This document shows positions 7,657 to 16,206 of a stretch of 64,000 bases of DNA, in pieces. How positions within the stretch are numbered: the stretch's first letter is position 1; each line of letters opens with the position of its first letter. The DNA is from CAYSGL01 sp964520985 (GTDB lineage: Bacteria > Pseudomonadota > Alphaproteobacteria > Micavibrionales > Micavibrionaceae). The stretch spans positions 1,674,001 through 1,738,000 of the forward strand of contig CAZFPB010000001.1 in NCBI GenBank assembly GCA_964520985.1, given 5' to 3'. Below the pieces are notes generated by a model, which was not told the DNA's origin, searched no databases, and was given only the letters and a program-made list of their open reading frames with translations. The position numbers and the translations under genes are program-made.

Positions 7657-9951
7657 ATGCTATCGAGAAATTTGGAACAGACATTGCACAAAGCCCTCGC
7701 GGAAGCGAATGAGCGTGAGCATGAGTATGCGACGCTGGAGCATTTGCTGCTGGCGCTGACATATGACCAGGACGCGATGGCGGTCTTACGCTCTTGCGGC
7801 ATTTCGCTCGATAATCTGCGTGAGCAGCTGGTGGCGTATCTGGATACGGAGCTGGCGTATCTTATTCAGCAGGAAGACTCCGAAGAAGCCAAACCGACAA
7901 CGGCGTTCCAGCGCGTACTGCAACGCGCGGCCATCCATGTGCAATCATCGGGACGCGAGGAAGTAACCGGCGCGAATGTGCTGGTAGCGCTGTTCTCTGA
8001 GCGGGAAAGCCATGCCGTGTATTTCCTGCAGGAACAGGATATGACGCGCTTCGATGCGGTCAATTATATCAGCCACGGTATCGCCAAAGTGCCGGGCCAG
8101 CCGCCTGCCGAAAACAAGGCCCCGCGCGGCGCCGAAGAGGAAGTGGAAACCAAGGCCGGCACGGAAGCGCTCAAAGCCTATACCAAGAATCTCAATGACA
8201 AGGCGAAGCTGGGCAAGATCGATCCGCTGATCGGCCGTGCCAAAGAAGTTGACCGCACGGTGCAGATTCTCTGCCGCCGCTCAAAAAACAACCCGCTCTA
8301 TGTCGGCGATCCCGGTGTCGGGAAAACCGCGATCGCGGAAGGTCTGGCCAAAAAAATCATCGAAGGCCAGGTCCCGGATGTGTTGAAGGATGCCGTCATC
8401 TATTCGCTCGACATGGGCGCGCTGCTGGCCGGTACGCGCTACCGCGGCGATTTTGAAGAACGCATCAAAGCGGTTCTGGGCGAGCTGGAAAAAATGCCCG
8501 AAGCGGTGTTGTTCATCGATGAAATTCACACGATCATTGGCGCGGGCGCAACATCCGGCGGCGCGATGGATGCGTCAAACCTGCTCAAGCCCGCCTTATC
8601 CGGTGGCACACTGCGCTGCATCGGCTCGACGACGTATAAAGAATACCGCAATCATTTTGAAAAAGACCGCGCGCTGGTGCGCCGCTTCCAGAAGATCGAC
8701 GTGTATGAGCCGACCCTCGATGAATCCATCGAGATTCTCAAAGGCCTGCGCCCGTCCTTTGAAGAGCATCACAAGGTGAAATACACCGATGAAGCGATTA
8801 AAGCCGCGGTGGAGCTGTCGGCGAAATATATTGGCGACCGCAAATTGCCGGACAAAGCCATCGACATTATCGATGAAACTGGCGCCGCGCAGATGCTGGT
8901 GCCGGAAGACAAGCGTAAGAAAGTCATCGATGTGGAAGACATCGAACAGGTTGTAGCGATCATTGCCCGCATTCCGGCCAAATCGCTGACCAAGGATGAC
9001 AAGTCGGCGCTCAAGAATCTGGAGCGCGATCTGAAAACACTGGTCTTCGATCAGGACGAAGCAATCGATACGCTGGTCGATGCGATTAAATTATCGCGCG
9101 CGGGCTTGCGCGATCCCGATAAGCCTGTCGGCTGTTTCCTATTCTCCGGCCCGACTGGCGTCGGGAAAACTGAAGTGGCGCGTCAGCTCGCCAAAACGAT
9201 GGGCGTCGAACTCGCCCGCTTTGATATGTCGGAATATATGGAACGCCATGCCGTCTCCCGCCTGATTGGCTCGCCGCCAGGATATGTCGGTTTTGATCAG
9301 GGCGGCCTGCTCACCGATAAAATCGATCAGCAGCCACACTGTGTTCTCCTGCTTGATGAAATCGAAAAAGCGCACCCGGATATTTATAACATTCTGCTGC
9401 AGGTGATGGACTACGGCAAGCTGACGGACAATAACGGCAAGGTCGTCGATTTCCGCAATGTCATTCTGATCATGACCACCAATGCGGGCGCATCTGAAAT
9501 GGCGCGTTCGCCGATCGGATTCGAGCGCGAGATGCGTGTCGATGAAGACAAGGAAGCGATCAACAAGATGTTCACGCCGGAATTCCGCAACCGTCTCGAT
9601 ACGATTGTCGGCTTCAAAGCGCTGAAACAGGAAACGGTCAGCCGCGTCGTCGATAAATTCATCGCGCAACTGGAAGCGCAATTGACGGAAAAGAACGTCA
9701 CGATTCAACTCACCGACAACGCGCGTCAGTGGCTCGCTAAAAAAGGCTATGACCCCGCCATGGGCGCGCGCCCGCTTGGCCGCGTCATTCAGGAAAAGGT
9801 CAAAAAACCGCTCGCCGAAGAATTACTGTTCGGCAAGCTGGTCAATGGCGGCATTGTGAAAATCGATGCAGCGGAAGACGCGCTGGTGTTCCATTACGTG
9901 GAAGAAAAGGCACCGAAGAAAAAGCCGGTTGAAAAGGAAACAGTTGAATAA
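7657..9951 (+). CDS. clpA: ATP-dependent Clp protease ATP-binding subunit ClpA
   Basis: An AAA+ unfoldase of 764 residues that feeds substrates into ClpP. The start at 7657 (MLSRNLEQTL) is chosen because it fits the family N-terminus, has GGAGAAAGAG upstream and begins four bases after clpS; an upstream in-frame Met would overlap clpS. Domains in order: Clp_N repeats (1-145), AAA domain D1 with Walker A GDPGVGKT (217-224) and VLFIDEIHTIIGAG, then D2 with GPTGVGKT (498-505) and VLLLDEIEKAHPD, then the C-terminal ClpB_D2-small domain. The acidic and lysine-rich tail KAPKKKPVEKETVE is short. Confidence 0.97.
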   Translation: MLSRNLEQTLHKALAEANEREHEYATLEHLLLALTYDQDAMAVLRSCGISLDNLREQLVAYLDTELAYLIQQEDSEEAKPTTAFQRVLQRAAIHVQSSGREEVTGANVLVALFSERESHAVYFLQEQDMTRFDAVNYISHGIAKVPGQPPAENKAPRGAEEEVETKAGTEALKAYTKNLNDKAKLGKIDPLIGRAKEVDRTVQILCRRSKNNPLYVGDPGVGKTAIAEGLAKKIIEGQVPDVLKDAVIYSLDMGALLAGTRYRGDFEERIKAVLGELEKMPEAVLFIDEIHTIIGAGATSGGAMDASNLLKPALSGGTLRCIGSTTYKEYRNHFEKDRALVRRFQKIDVYEPTLDESIEILKGLRPSFEEHHKVKYTDEAIKAAVELSAKYIGDRKLPDKAIDIIDETGAAQMLVPEDKRKKVIDVEDIEQVVAIIARIPAKSLTKDDKSALKNLERDLKTLVFDQDEAIDTLVDAIKLSRAGLRDPDKPVGCFLFSGPTGVGKTEVARQLAKTMGVELARFDMSEYMERHAVSRLIGSPPGYVGFDQGGLLTDKIDQQPHCVLLLDEIEKAHPDIYNILLQVMDYGKLTDNNGKVVDFRNVILIMTTNAGASEMARSPIGFEREMRVDEDKEAINKMFTPEFRNRLDTIVGFKALKQETVSRVVDKFIAQLEAQLTEKNVTIQLTDNARQWLAKKGYDPAMGARPLGRVIQEKVKKPLAEELLFGKLVNGGIVKIDAAEDALVFHYVEEKAPKKKPVEKETVE

Positions 9952-10674
9952 TTAGCGATTAGCGAGAAGAGTCATATATATGTAGATGTTATCGCTGGTT
10001 CTATAAAAACAGGCCGCTGATTTACCGGCTGCACTTACGCTAGTTGACTCATCTGCGAAAGTTGAACCGGTGATAAAAGAAAATGTCCCTTTATAAGGGG
10101 TGCCCGATACTTTCGCATCGGAGATATCAAGGGGTAGATCAAGTAATTGATTAATTTTGTTGCACAGGGTTTTATCAAAGTTTGTGCTATGTACGATCAT
10201 AATTAAATCACTGCAACTTGCAGCAGCGCAAGTAGTGCCAGAGCCTGCCCACTCTGTTTCCCCTATGAAGGCATATTTATTAGCGGCGAAAGAATAATTA
10301 TACTCGCCAGCCATATCAGCATATGGCGTTGGCAGATTTTGCCACGCCAACCCACCACCTTTGACGTCAAATATATGACAAGATTTATCGGGGGGAGAAT
10401 TTGGATTTTCGTACCAACTTGGGTCAGCTGCTGATGAATTTTGAAAACTTATTTGTTCATTTGTACATCCACGTAACTGCAGTCTTTTGACCGCAGTTTT
10501 TATCTCATTTCCATAGGCAATGATCTGTTGCGCATAAACGCGGACCTGTTCTCCTGAAATGATGCTTGTCGAGGTTCGGGAATTGTAGGACATCGCGAAG
10601 CCGACGGCGGCGAAGAGGGCGACGGCGATCAGGACCCAGAGAATGGCGCTGCCGGATTGAGGCGTGTGTTTCAT
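9952..10674 (-). CDS. Pseudopilin-like membrane-anchored protein, paralogue 2
   Basis: A 240-residue relative of the protein at 4139-4846. It begins with a short polar leader ending QSGS, one hydrophobic helix (10-30) and a helix with YGNEIKTAVKRLQ. Shared marks are the F-x3-GGG-x2-W-x3-P motif (IFDVKGGGLAWQNLP), the cysteine contexts TLCNKIN and AACFYR, and the ending MTLLANR. Extra cysteines (RGCTNEQ, KSCH, TTCAAASC) suggest more disulfides. The coding strand is visibly more AT-rich than clpA, with which it is convergent and directly abutting. Function unknown; prepilin-type processing is possible but unproven. Confidence 0.6.
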   Translation of the reverse strand: MKHTPQSGSAILWVLIAVALFAAVGFAMSYNSRTSTSIISGEQVRVYAQQIIAYGNEIKTAVKRLQLRGCTNEQISFQNSSAADPSWYENPNSPPDKSCHIFDVKGGGLAWQNLPTPYADMAGEYNYSFAANKYAFIGETEWAGSGTTCAAASCSDLIMIVHSTNFDKTLCNKINQLLDLPLDISDAKVSGTPYKGTFSFITGSTFADESTSVSAAGKSAACFYRTSDNIYIYMTLLANR

Positions 10675-10769
10675 CCTTTCAGTGTACCAAGTTTCGCCCG
10701 TTTCGGGAGGAGAAAATGCACCAAGGTGGCCTCTTTTTATTTGGGTGATTTCGCCTTAGACTGGGATCC

Positions 10770-11924
10770 ATGGGACTTTCAAAAAAATTGACCGTCTGGC
10801 AGCAGGCGGGGTTGATATCGGCAGAGCAGGCGCAGGCCATCGCGCACTATGACGGCGCGCAAACGGGCGGGCGATTCCTCAAAGGGCTGGTCGGCGCGGC
10901 GCTGTTCGCCATTTTATGTGGCGTGCTGGCGATCGTCGCCGCAAACTGGATGGATATTCCGGCGGGCGTGAAAATTGCCACGCATGCCCTGATCAATGCG
11001 CTGGTTGCTTACGGGCTGTGGCGCACGTCCGTACCATTGCGGCGCGAAGGTCTGTGCCTGCTTCTGTTCGGGCTGACGCTGACCTTCATCGTGCTGGTCG
11101 GGCAGGTGTTTCAGCTGGGCGGCAGCTGGTCAGGCGCCTTGATGCTCTGGATGGTAATCACGGCGCCTTTGATGGTTTTTTATGGCGAGACAAGAATTGC
11201 CGCCGTGCCGTGGATGATCGCGTTTCTGGGTAGCGTGTGCGTGGTGCTGGTCGAACACCTGGAAAGCTTGCCTGATTTCTGGAGCGCAATCATCACGGGC
11301 GGTCTGGCGCTTTTCTTGCCGTTGGCGCTCATCGCAGATGGAAATATTGATAAAATCCGTCAATGGAAGCCTGTGTGGGCTGATCTGTTTATCCGAACCG
11401 GCTTTGCGCTGTTGCTGCTGATGGCGACGCTGGCCTCGCTCCTGTGGTATCTGGAACGCTCCTATCTGTGGATGGCGGATAGTATCGGTATCAGCGAAGG
11501 GCAATCCTATGCCGCCTTGCTGGGATTATTCGCGGCGTCTGTGATTGCGCAGGGATGTTATGCGTGGCAGAAAAAATTCTACGATTATTCGAGCGATGAA
11601 AAAGCGGCTGCGCTGATCGCCTTTTTTTCGACCCTGTTCATGGCGCTGCCCATCATCGTGACGGAAAACACGTTTGCGGTTGGTTCGGCGTTTCACCTGA
11701 TTGCTTTCTGGGTGCTGATCGGCTGGATCGCGCAGGGGCAGGGATGGCACAGGCTTGTCTCGCTGGCGATTGTCCTCATCACTATCCGCATTTTCATTAT
11801 TTACTGCGAATTATTCGGCAGCCTGATGACGACGGGCTTTGGCTTGATCGTCGGCGGTCTGGTCATGTTGGGGCTTCTGTGGGGTGCGCGTAAACTCAAC
11901 AAGACGTTGAAGGTGATGGCATGA
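10770..11924 (+). CDS. DUF2157 multi-pass membrane protein
   Basis: A 384-residue inner-membrane protein. The N-terminal 45 residues (KLTVWQQAGLISAEQAQAIAHYD) are the soluble signature of DUF2157, followed by about ten hydrophobic segments starting with GLVGAALFAILCGVLAIVAANW. Family members often sit next to a GDYXXLXY-domain protein, and that is so here, with a four-base overlap (ATGA). The biochemical role of the pair is not known. Confidence 0.82.
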   Translation: MGLSKKLTVWQQAGLISAEQAQAIAHYDGAQTGGRFLKGLVGAALFAILCGVLAIVAANWMDIPAGVKIATHALINALVAYGLWRTSVPLRREGLCLLLFGLTLTFIVLVGQVFQLGGSWSGALMLWMVITAPLMVFYGETRIAAVPWMIAFLGSVCVVLVEHLESLPDFWSAIITGGLALFLPLALIADGNIDKIRQWKPVWADLFIRTGFALLLLMATLASLLWYLERSYLWMADSIGISEGQSYAALLGLFAASVIAQGCYAWQKKFYDYSSDEKAAALIAFFSTLFMALPIIVTENTFAVGSAFHLIAFWVLIGWIAQGQGWHRLVSLAIVLITIRIFIIYCELFGSLMTTGFGLIVGGLVMLGLLWGARKLNKTLKVMA

Positions 11925-12364
11925 TGCGGGCCTTGAAAATTCTGGCGCTCATATTACCGGTTGTGATTCCGGCGCTGCTGGCGGGTAAAATCATGGTGGA
12001 GCGCAGCACGGCGCCGATCTATCTGGTGCGCATCGAAGGCTATGATCCGCGCGATCTGCTCTATGGGCATTATTTGATGTTCCGCTTTACGCCGGAAAAA
12101 AGCGATGCGGCAAAAAGTTTCCCGGACGATATGAGTGAGCGGCTCGAAGTATTTGATGGCCGCTATTATATTCCCGAGGACAAAGCCTATACGCTTGATA
12201 CCTTGCTGCGCGATCAGGACCGCGTGATGGCGATTGAAGTTGGCGTGCCCGAATACGGCAAAGCGTTTATGTGCGATCTGTATATCGACGGCAAACCAAT
12301 GCCCGCATTTTTAGCGGAGTTCGAACATCGCGTCGATCTCGACGGCCACGCCGAAGGGCAGTGA
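11921..12364 (+). CDS. GDYXXLXY-domain membrane-anchored protein
   Basis: A 147-residue protein with an N-terminal membrane helix (4-24) and a short extracytoplasmic domain. It carries RIEGYDPRDLLYGHYLMFRF (residues 43-62), the variant form of the GDYxxLxY motif that defines the family. The partner is the DUF2157 protein just upstream. Its 3' end overlaps the convergent RidA gene by 54 bases. No enzymatic residues are recognised. Confidence 0.78.
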   Translation: MMRALKILALILPVVIPALLAGKIMVERSTAPIYLVRIEGYDPRDLLYGHYLMFRFTPEKSDAAKSFPDDMSERLEVFDGRYYIPEDKAYTLDTLLRDQDRVMAIEVGVPEYGKAFMCDLYIDGKPMPAFLAEFEHRVDLDGHAEGQ

Positions 12365-12769
12365 GGGCGCGCCAACGGCGAAGCGGGCATGTTTGCCGCG
12401 ATCACCCAGAGCCGCCACGAGTAAATCAGACGCGCCGTTGATGACCGCCGGGTGCTGATCGAAATCCGGTGTGCAATTCACAAAGCCGCCGAGTTTGAGG
12501 CAGCGCGCTACGCGCGACCAATCGCCTTCAACGGCGGCATTGACCTGACCCAGAATGGCAAGGGCGCACAGGCGCGCGGCTTCCTGTCCTTGTTCCAGCG
12601 TGTAGGTGTCGCCCAAGCGGCCGATCTGGCGCTGGCCGTCTTTGACCGGGATCTGCCCGGCAATATAAAGCGTCGACCCGCTGATCGTATAGGAGACGTA
12701 ATTGGCGGCAGGGGCCGCGGCGGCCGGCAGCTCATAGCCGAGATTTTTCAGGGTTTGGGCGACATCCAT
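12311..12769 (-). CDS. RidA (YjgF/YER057c/UK114) family protein
   Basis: A RidA-fold protein of 152 residues. It belongs to the longer YjgF-like branch with the start LKNLGYELPAAAAPAANYVSY, the strand LYIAGQIPV and the helix AARLCALAILGQVNAAV. RidA proteins hydrolyse reactive enamine/imine intermediates from PLP enzymes. The arginine of the canonical deaminase site (C-[IT]-R in the archetype) is not evident in GGFVNCTPDFDQHPAVINGASDLL, so the activity may differ. The reading frame runs 54 bases into the convergent gene. Confidence 0.85.
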   Translation of the reverse strand: MDVAQTLKNLGYELPAAAAPAANYVSYTISGSTLYIAGQIPVKDGQRQIGRLGDTYTLEQGQEAARLCALAILGQVNAAVEGDWSRVARCLKLGGFVNCTPDFDQHPAVINGASDLLVAALGDRGKHARFAVGAPSLPFGVAVEIDAMFELR

Positions 12770-12830
12770 GGGCGTAATCCTTACATTCGTTCCTTGATCT
12801 TTCCCCGTTTTTACGCCATTTTCGCGAGGT

Positions 12831-13235
12831 ATGAAACTGTTTCACACCATCATCGGTTTTTTAGGGGTCCTATCCCCGATCCATATTCGCTTTGTCACGC
12901 TGGTGACGGGCGCGTCGCTGATCGGCGTCGATGGATTTGGCAATCGCTATTACCGCGCCAAAGCGCGTAAAGGCTATAAGCGTGAGCGCCGCTGGGTGAT
13001 TTATAACGGTCCGGCTGAAGCATCGATGATCCCGCCGGAATGGCATGGCTGGATTCATCATCAGACGGATGTCATCCCGAGCGAAGGCTCGAAAAGTTTC
13101 CGCCGTTCGTGGCAGAAACCGCACCAGCCGAACCTGACCGGCACTGATCAGGCCTACCGCCCACCGGGCCATCTGCTCAAAGGCGGCGAGCGCGCCGCCA
13201 GCGATTCCGATTACGACGCCTGGAAGCCGGAATAA
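12831..13235 (+). CDS. NDUFA12/B17.2-type accessory subunit of respiratory complex I
   Basis: A 134-residue homologue of the mitochondrial complex I accessory subunit NDUFA12, found in alphaproteobacteria. Key parts are GASLIGVDGFGNRYYRAK, RRWVIYNGPAEASMIPPEWHGWIH (with the conserved PPEWHGWLH-like core) and a C-terminal QPNLTGTDQAYRPPGHLL. It helps assembly or stability of NADH:quinone oxidoreductase on the cytoplasmic arm. None of the nuo genes are in the window. It is typical upstream company of the DUF2155/aat/acc block. Confidence 0.92.
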   Translation: MKLFHTIIGFLGVLSPIHIRFVTLVTGASLIGVDGFGNRYYRAKARKGYKRERRWVIYNGPAEASMIPPEWHGWIHHQTDVIPSEGSKSFRRSWQKPHQPNLTGTDQAYRPPGHLLKGGERAASDSDYDAWKPE

Positions 13236-13236
13236 C

Positions 13237-13593
13237 TTACGGCTGCGGTGAAGAGGATCGGCCTGACAAGGCTTTTATCCGCTCCTGCTGCGCCAGCGCC
13301 TCACGGCCATATGTCGCAAAATCAAATGTCAGTCTGAGGGAATACACACCGGCAATCAGCATCGCTGTTTGCCCGGTTTTGAACAGGGCTTCTGACTGGC
13401 TCTGTAAAAAAGGGCTGCCAAGAACACAGAGCGATCCCAGCGTCGCCAAAGCCTCGGTTACGTCATACAGCTTTGAGACGCGGCGGCTGTCGTCTTCATC
13501 CGGGATGCATTCCTTGTGATGTTTCCAGCCATAATGGATGGCTCGCAGAGGTTCCGTGGCGGCGTAGAAGCTTTGGGGAAGGCGGGAAAACAT
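13237..13593 (-). CDS. Hypothetical protein with two hydrophobic segments
   Basis: A 118-residue protein I do not recognise. It opens with MFSRLPQSFYAATEPLRAIHYG, then has an acidic stretch (CIPDEDDSRRVSKLYD) and two moderately hydrophobic helices (about 50-65 and 73-93), which could be a membrane hairpin. The stop lies one base from the convergent NDUFA12 stop. The start is in the divergent gap with mlaD. The frame is well used, with no internal oddities, so I believe it is a real gene. Confidence 0.55.
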   Translation of the reverse strand: MFSRLPQSFYAATEPLRAIHYGWKHHKECIPDEDDSRRVSKLYDVTEALATLGSLCVLGSPFLQSQSEALFKTGQTAMLIAGVYSLRLTFDFATYGREALAQQERIKALSGRSSSPQP

Positions 13594-13672
13594 GGGACTC
13601 CTGTTGATACGTCTTATACTTGTCTATATAACCCTATGATAAGATTTTGGGCATTTGACAAGGATTTTTCTT

Positions 13673-14191
13673 ATGAAAAGAAACGTGATCGAAACAGTCC
13701 TGGGCGCGGTTGTGCTGACAGTGGCTCTGGTGTTCCTGGTATTCAGCTATTCAACCGCCAATGTCGGTTCGGTATCGGGCTATAACATCACGGCGAATTT
13801 TTCGAGCCTTGGCGGCCTGAATATCGGCGACCGCGTTGAAATCAGCGGTGTGAAAATCGGCACCGTCTCGGCGGTCGATCTCGATCCGCAATCATTCCTC
13901 GCGCGCGTGACTTTGTCGATTGCGCCGAATGTGAAACTGCCCGACGACACAGCGGCGCTGATTAGCTCGACCAGCCTTCTGGGCGGAAAATATCTGGAAC
14001 TGCAACCGGGCGCGTCGGAAGATTTCATGGCGCCGGGCGGCCGTATTCAATATACGCAAGCGCCACAAAACCTCGAACAATTGCTGGGCCAGTTTATTTT
14101 CAGCATGAGTGATGAGAAAAAAGAAAAAGGCGAGGGTTCTGATACGTCGGCCGCGCCTGCCCCCACTACTGCTGAAGAGCCATCGCTCTAA
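13673..14191 (+). CDS. mlaD: MlaD, MCE-domain lipid transport protein
   Basis: A 172-residue inner-membrane-anchored MCE protein, the periplasmic substrate-binding part of the Mla phospholipid transport system. The start at ATG 13673 follows an AAGGA site; a TTG 18 bases upstream is less likely. A membrane helix (residues 6-26) is followed by one MCE domain (about 35-118) with GLNIGDRVEISGVKIGTV and LLGGKYLEL. The C-terminus is acidic and low in complexity. The ATPase and permease partners (mlaF, mlaE) are 28 kb away. Confidence 0.92.
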   Translation: MKRNVIETVLGAVVLTVALVFLVFSYSTANVGSVSGYNITANFSSLGGLNIGDRVEISGVKIGTVSAVDLDPQSFLARVTLSIAPNVKLPDDTAALISSTSLLGGKYLELQPGASEDFMAPGGRIQYTQAPQNLEQLLGQFIFSMSDEKKEKGEGSDTSAAPAPTTAEEPSL

Positions 14192-14752
14192 ATGCGCGCC
14201 GTCCTGCTCGGGATGGTTTTGATGCTGGCGGGTATGGCTCCCGCATCTGCCGCCATGGAAGATTATCCCGCCGTGCAATTGCGCGCGCTGGATAAATCGA
14301 CCGCCCGCACGACGACGTTCGAAGTCAAAGTCGGATCGACCATTCAATACGGATCGCTGTATATCAAAGTGCAATCGTGCCGCAAGGCGGACCCGATTGA
14401 AAAACCAGAAAGCGCTGCGTTCCTGCAGGTTTGGGAATTGCCGCCGGAAGAACAGGATTCGCGCTGGGTCTTTTCGGGATGGATGTTTGCTTCCTCCCCC
14501 GCGCTCTCCGCCATGGATCATCCGGTCTATGATGTGTGGGTTTTGAACTGCACGGGCCGTGAAGAGCCGGTAGAAGAAGTTACGACGCCGCCCGCGACAG
14601 ATACGCCTGAAGGCGCTGAGGCTCCTGCGGCGGATGCAGTGGTGACTCCCGAAGCCAGCGCCGAAACACCCGCTGACGAGCAACCTGCTCCTGAGGCGGA
14701 AACCCCGGCTGAACCGGCTGTTCCCCAGGAAGAAGAAGTCCTGCTGGACTAA
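14192..14752 (+). CDS. DUF2155 domain periplasmic protein
   Basis: A 186-residue exported protein that begins on the base after the mlaD stop. After a signal peptide (1-20, ending ASA) comes the DUF2155 core: ARTTTFEVKVGSTIQYGSLYIKVQSC, FLQVWEL and WVFSGWMFASSPALSAMDHPVYDVWVLNC, with two cysteines likely forming a disulfide. The last 55 residues are a Pro/Glu/Ala-rich tail. The family is essentially alphaproteobacterial and of unknown function. The tight fusion to mlaD suggests work at the envelope. Confidence 0.87.
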   Translation: MRAVLLGMVLMLAGMAPASAAMEDYPAVQLRALDKSTARTTTFEVKVGSTIQYGSLYIKVQSCRKADPIEKPESAAFLQVWELPPEEQDSRWVFSGWMFASSPALSAMDHPVYDVWVLNCTGREEPVEEVTTPPATDTPEGAEAPAADAVVTPEASAETPADEQPAPEAETPAEPAVPQEEEVLLD

Positions 14753-14818
14753 TACTGGTTAATTTTCCGTAAATAATTTTTATTGACATAACAACTATTC
14801 CTTCGATATAATGCAAGG

Positions 14819-15574
14819 ATGTCTTTAGAGTCTGTTCCCTCCGCGAGCGATATGTTCCGCCGGCATAGTGATGTCGTCGAGGATCCTTTCGTACCAGACA
14901 TGCGCCGCATGGATGATGCCGCGCGAGAACGTATTGCCAAGAATATTCTTAATGAAGCGCCAGAAGACATGAGTGAAATGGTGCGCCTGCTGGTGGATTC
15001 CCTGCACAAGGTACAGCAGGAAAATGAAAAATTGCGCATGCAGGCCGAACATGATGCGCTCACAGGAGCTTACAACAAGGGTGCTTACGAGACTTTGCTG
15101 TCAAAAGAAGTGGACCATGCCCATAGGCATAAACGCGGGCTTACGCTTTTCGGCATCGATCTGGATGGGTTTAAGCCGATCAATGATACGTATGGGCATG
15201 CGGCAGGCGACGTTGTGCTTCAGCACGTGGCAAAAATTCTGCATCATAATACACGCGACATAGACATCGTCGCGCGTCCGGGCGGCGATGAGTTTTCCGT
15301 GATTGCCACGAATACCAGCCCGAAAGATTCTTATAAAATCCTTACCCGTCTTAACCGTGTGTTCGCGAAAGAAACCTGCGAGTGGAATGGTCATATGCTG
15401 CCTGTTCGCGCGAGCATTGGCATGGCAGATTTGAAAAAAGGTCAGACAGTCGAAGCCTTAAAGGAAGCGGCCGATAAAGCAATGTATGTTGTCAAAGAAA
15501 GCAAGCCAGACCGTGTTGCCCGCGGCGGCGCCCTGCCTAAAATGGCAATTGCCGCTGCTCCCTATACGCTGTAA
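14819..15574 (+). CDS. GGDEF-domain diguanylate cyclase
   Basis: A 251-residue soluble diguanylate cyclase making c-di-GMP from two GTP. The N-terminal 75 residues have no known sensor domain and end in a predicted coiled stretch (LLVDSLHKVQQENEKLRMQ). The GGDEF domain starts at HDALTGAYNKGAY. The active site is GGDEF at 155-159, and an I-site RDID (146-149) stands exactly five residues upstream, so product inhibition is expected. No membrane segment is seen. The 3' end overlaps the convergent aat gene by 38 bases. Confidence 0.93.
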   Translation: MSLESVPSASDMFRRHSDVVEDPFVPDMRRMDDAARERIAKNILNEAPEDMSEMVRLLVDSLHKVQQENEKLRMQAEHDALTGAYNKGAYETLLSKEVDHAHRHKRGLTLFGIDLDGFKPINDTYGHAAGDVVLQHVAKILHHNTRDIDIVARPGGDEFSVIATNTSPKDSYKILTRLNRVFAKETCEWNGHMLPVRASIGMADLKKGQTVEALKEAADKAMYVVKESKPDRVARGGALPKMAIAAAPYTL

Positions 15575-16166
15575 TCGCGGCGTTTATATCCTTCGATAAT
15601 ATAACGTTTTCTTGCATCAGCGTTTTAATCTGCGCTTCATAATCTTCCTGCGGAATTTCATAGAGGCCGAATTGGTCGAGATGTGGATTGCGGAATTGCG
15701 CGTCGAGCAGTTTGAAGCCGCTATAGGATAACAGCGCGCATAAATGGATGAGCGCGATTTTACTGGCATCGGTCTGCGTCGACACCATGCTCTCGCCGCA
15801 AAATACTGAACCGATAGCGAGGCCGTAGAGGCCGCCGGCGAAGTTATTGTCACTGTCCCAGCATTCGATTGAATGGGCGTAGCCTGCTTTGTGCAGAGCA
15901 ACGAACGCTTCGCGGATCGGGTGGTTGATCCATGTCTTGCCGTGTTCCGATGCGCAGTGATCGATGACGGTTTCAAACGCCGTATCCATCGTCACGCGGT
16001 AAGGTTTTTGTTTCAGCGTGCGCAGCAGGCGTTTCGGGATATGCAGGTCGTCAATCGGGATCAACGCGCGATCATGCGGTCGGTAGAAATGAAAGATATC
16101 GTCATCGCCATCATCCGCCATAGGGAAGATGCCGTCGCGGTAGGCGGAGAGGAAAGCAGCGATCAT
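15537..16166 (-). CDS. aat: Leucyl/phenylalanyl-tRNA--protein transferase
   Basis: A 209-residue aminoacyl-transferase that adds Leu or Phe from tRNA to proteins with N-terminal Lys or Arg, creating ClpS substrates. The family signatures AYRDGIFPMADDG near the N-terminus, the SIECWD segment, GGLYGLAIGSVFCGESMVS and LLDAQFRNPHLDQFG are all present. It works together with clpS and clpA, found 6-8 kb upstream. Position close to accC and DUF2155 is typical for alphaproteobacteria. Confidence 0.96.
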   Translation of the reverse strand: MIAAFLSAYRDGIFPMADDGDDDIFHFYRPHDRALIPIDDLHIPKRLLRTLKQKPYRVTMDTAFETVIDHCASEHGKTWINHPIREAFVALHKAGYAHSIECWDSDNNFAGGLYGLAIGSVFCGESMVSTQTDASKIALIHLCALLSYSGFKLLDAQFRNPHLDQFGLYEIPQEDYEAQIKTLMQENVILSKDINAAITAYREQRQLPF

Positions 16167-16206
16167 TGTTTTTTATAGAAGGCTTGGCCGGTACGGCAAA
16201 GCGATT

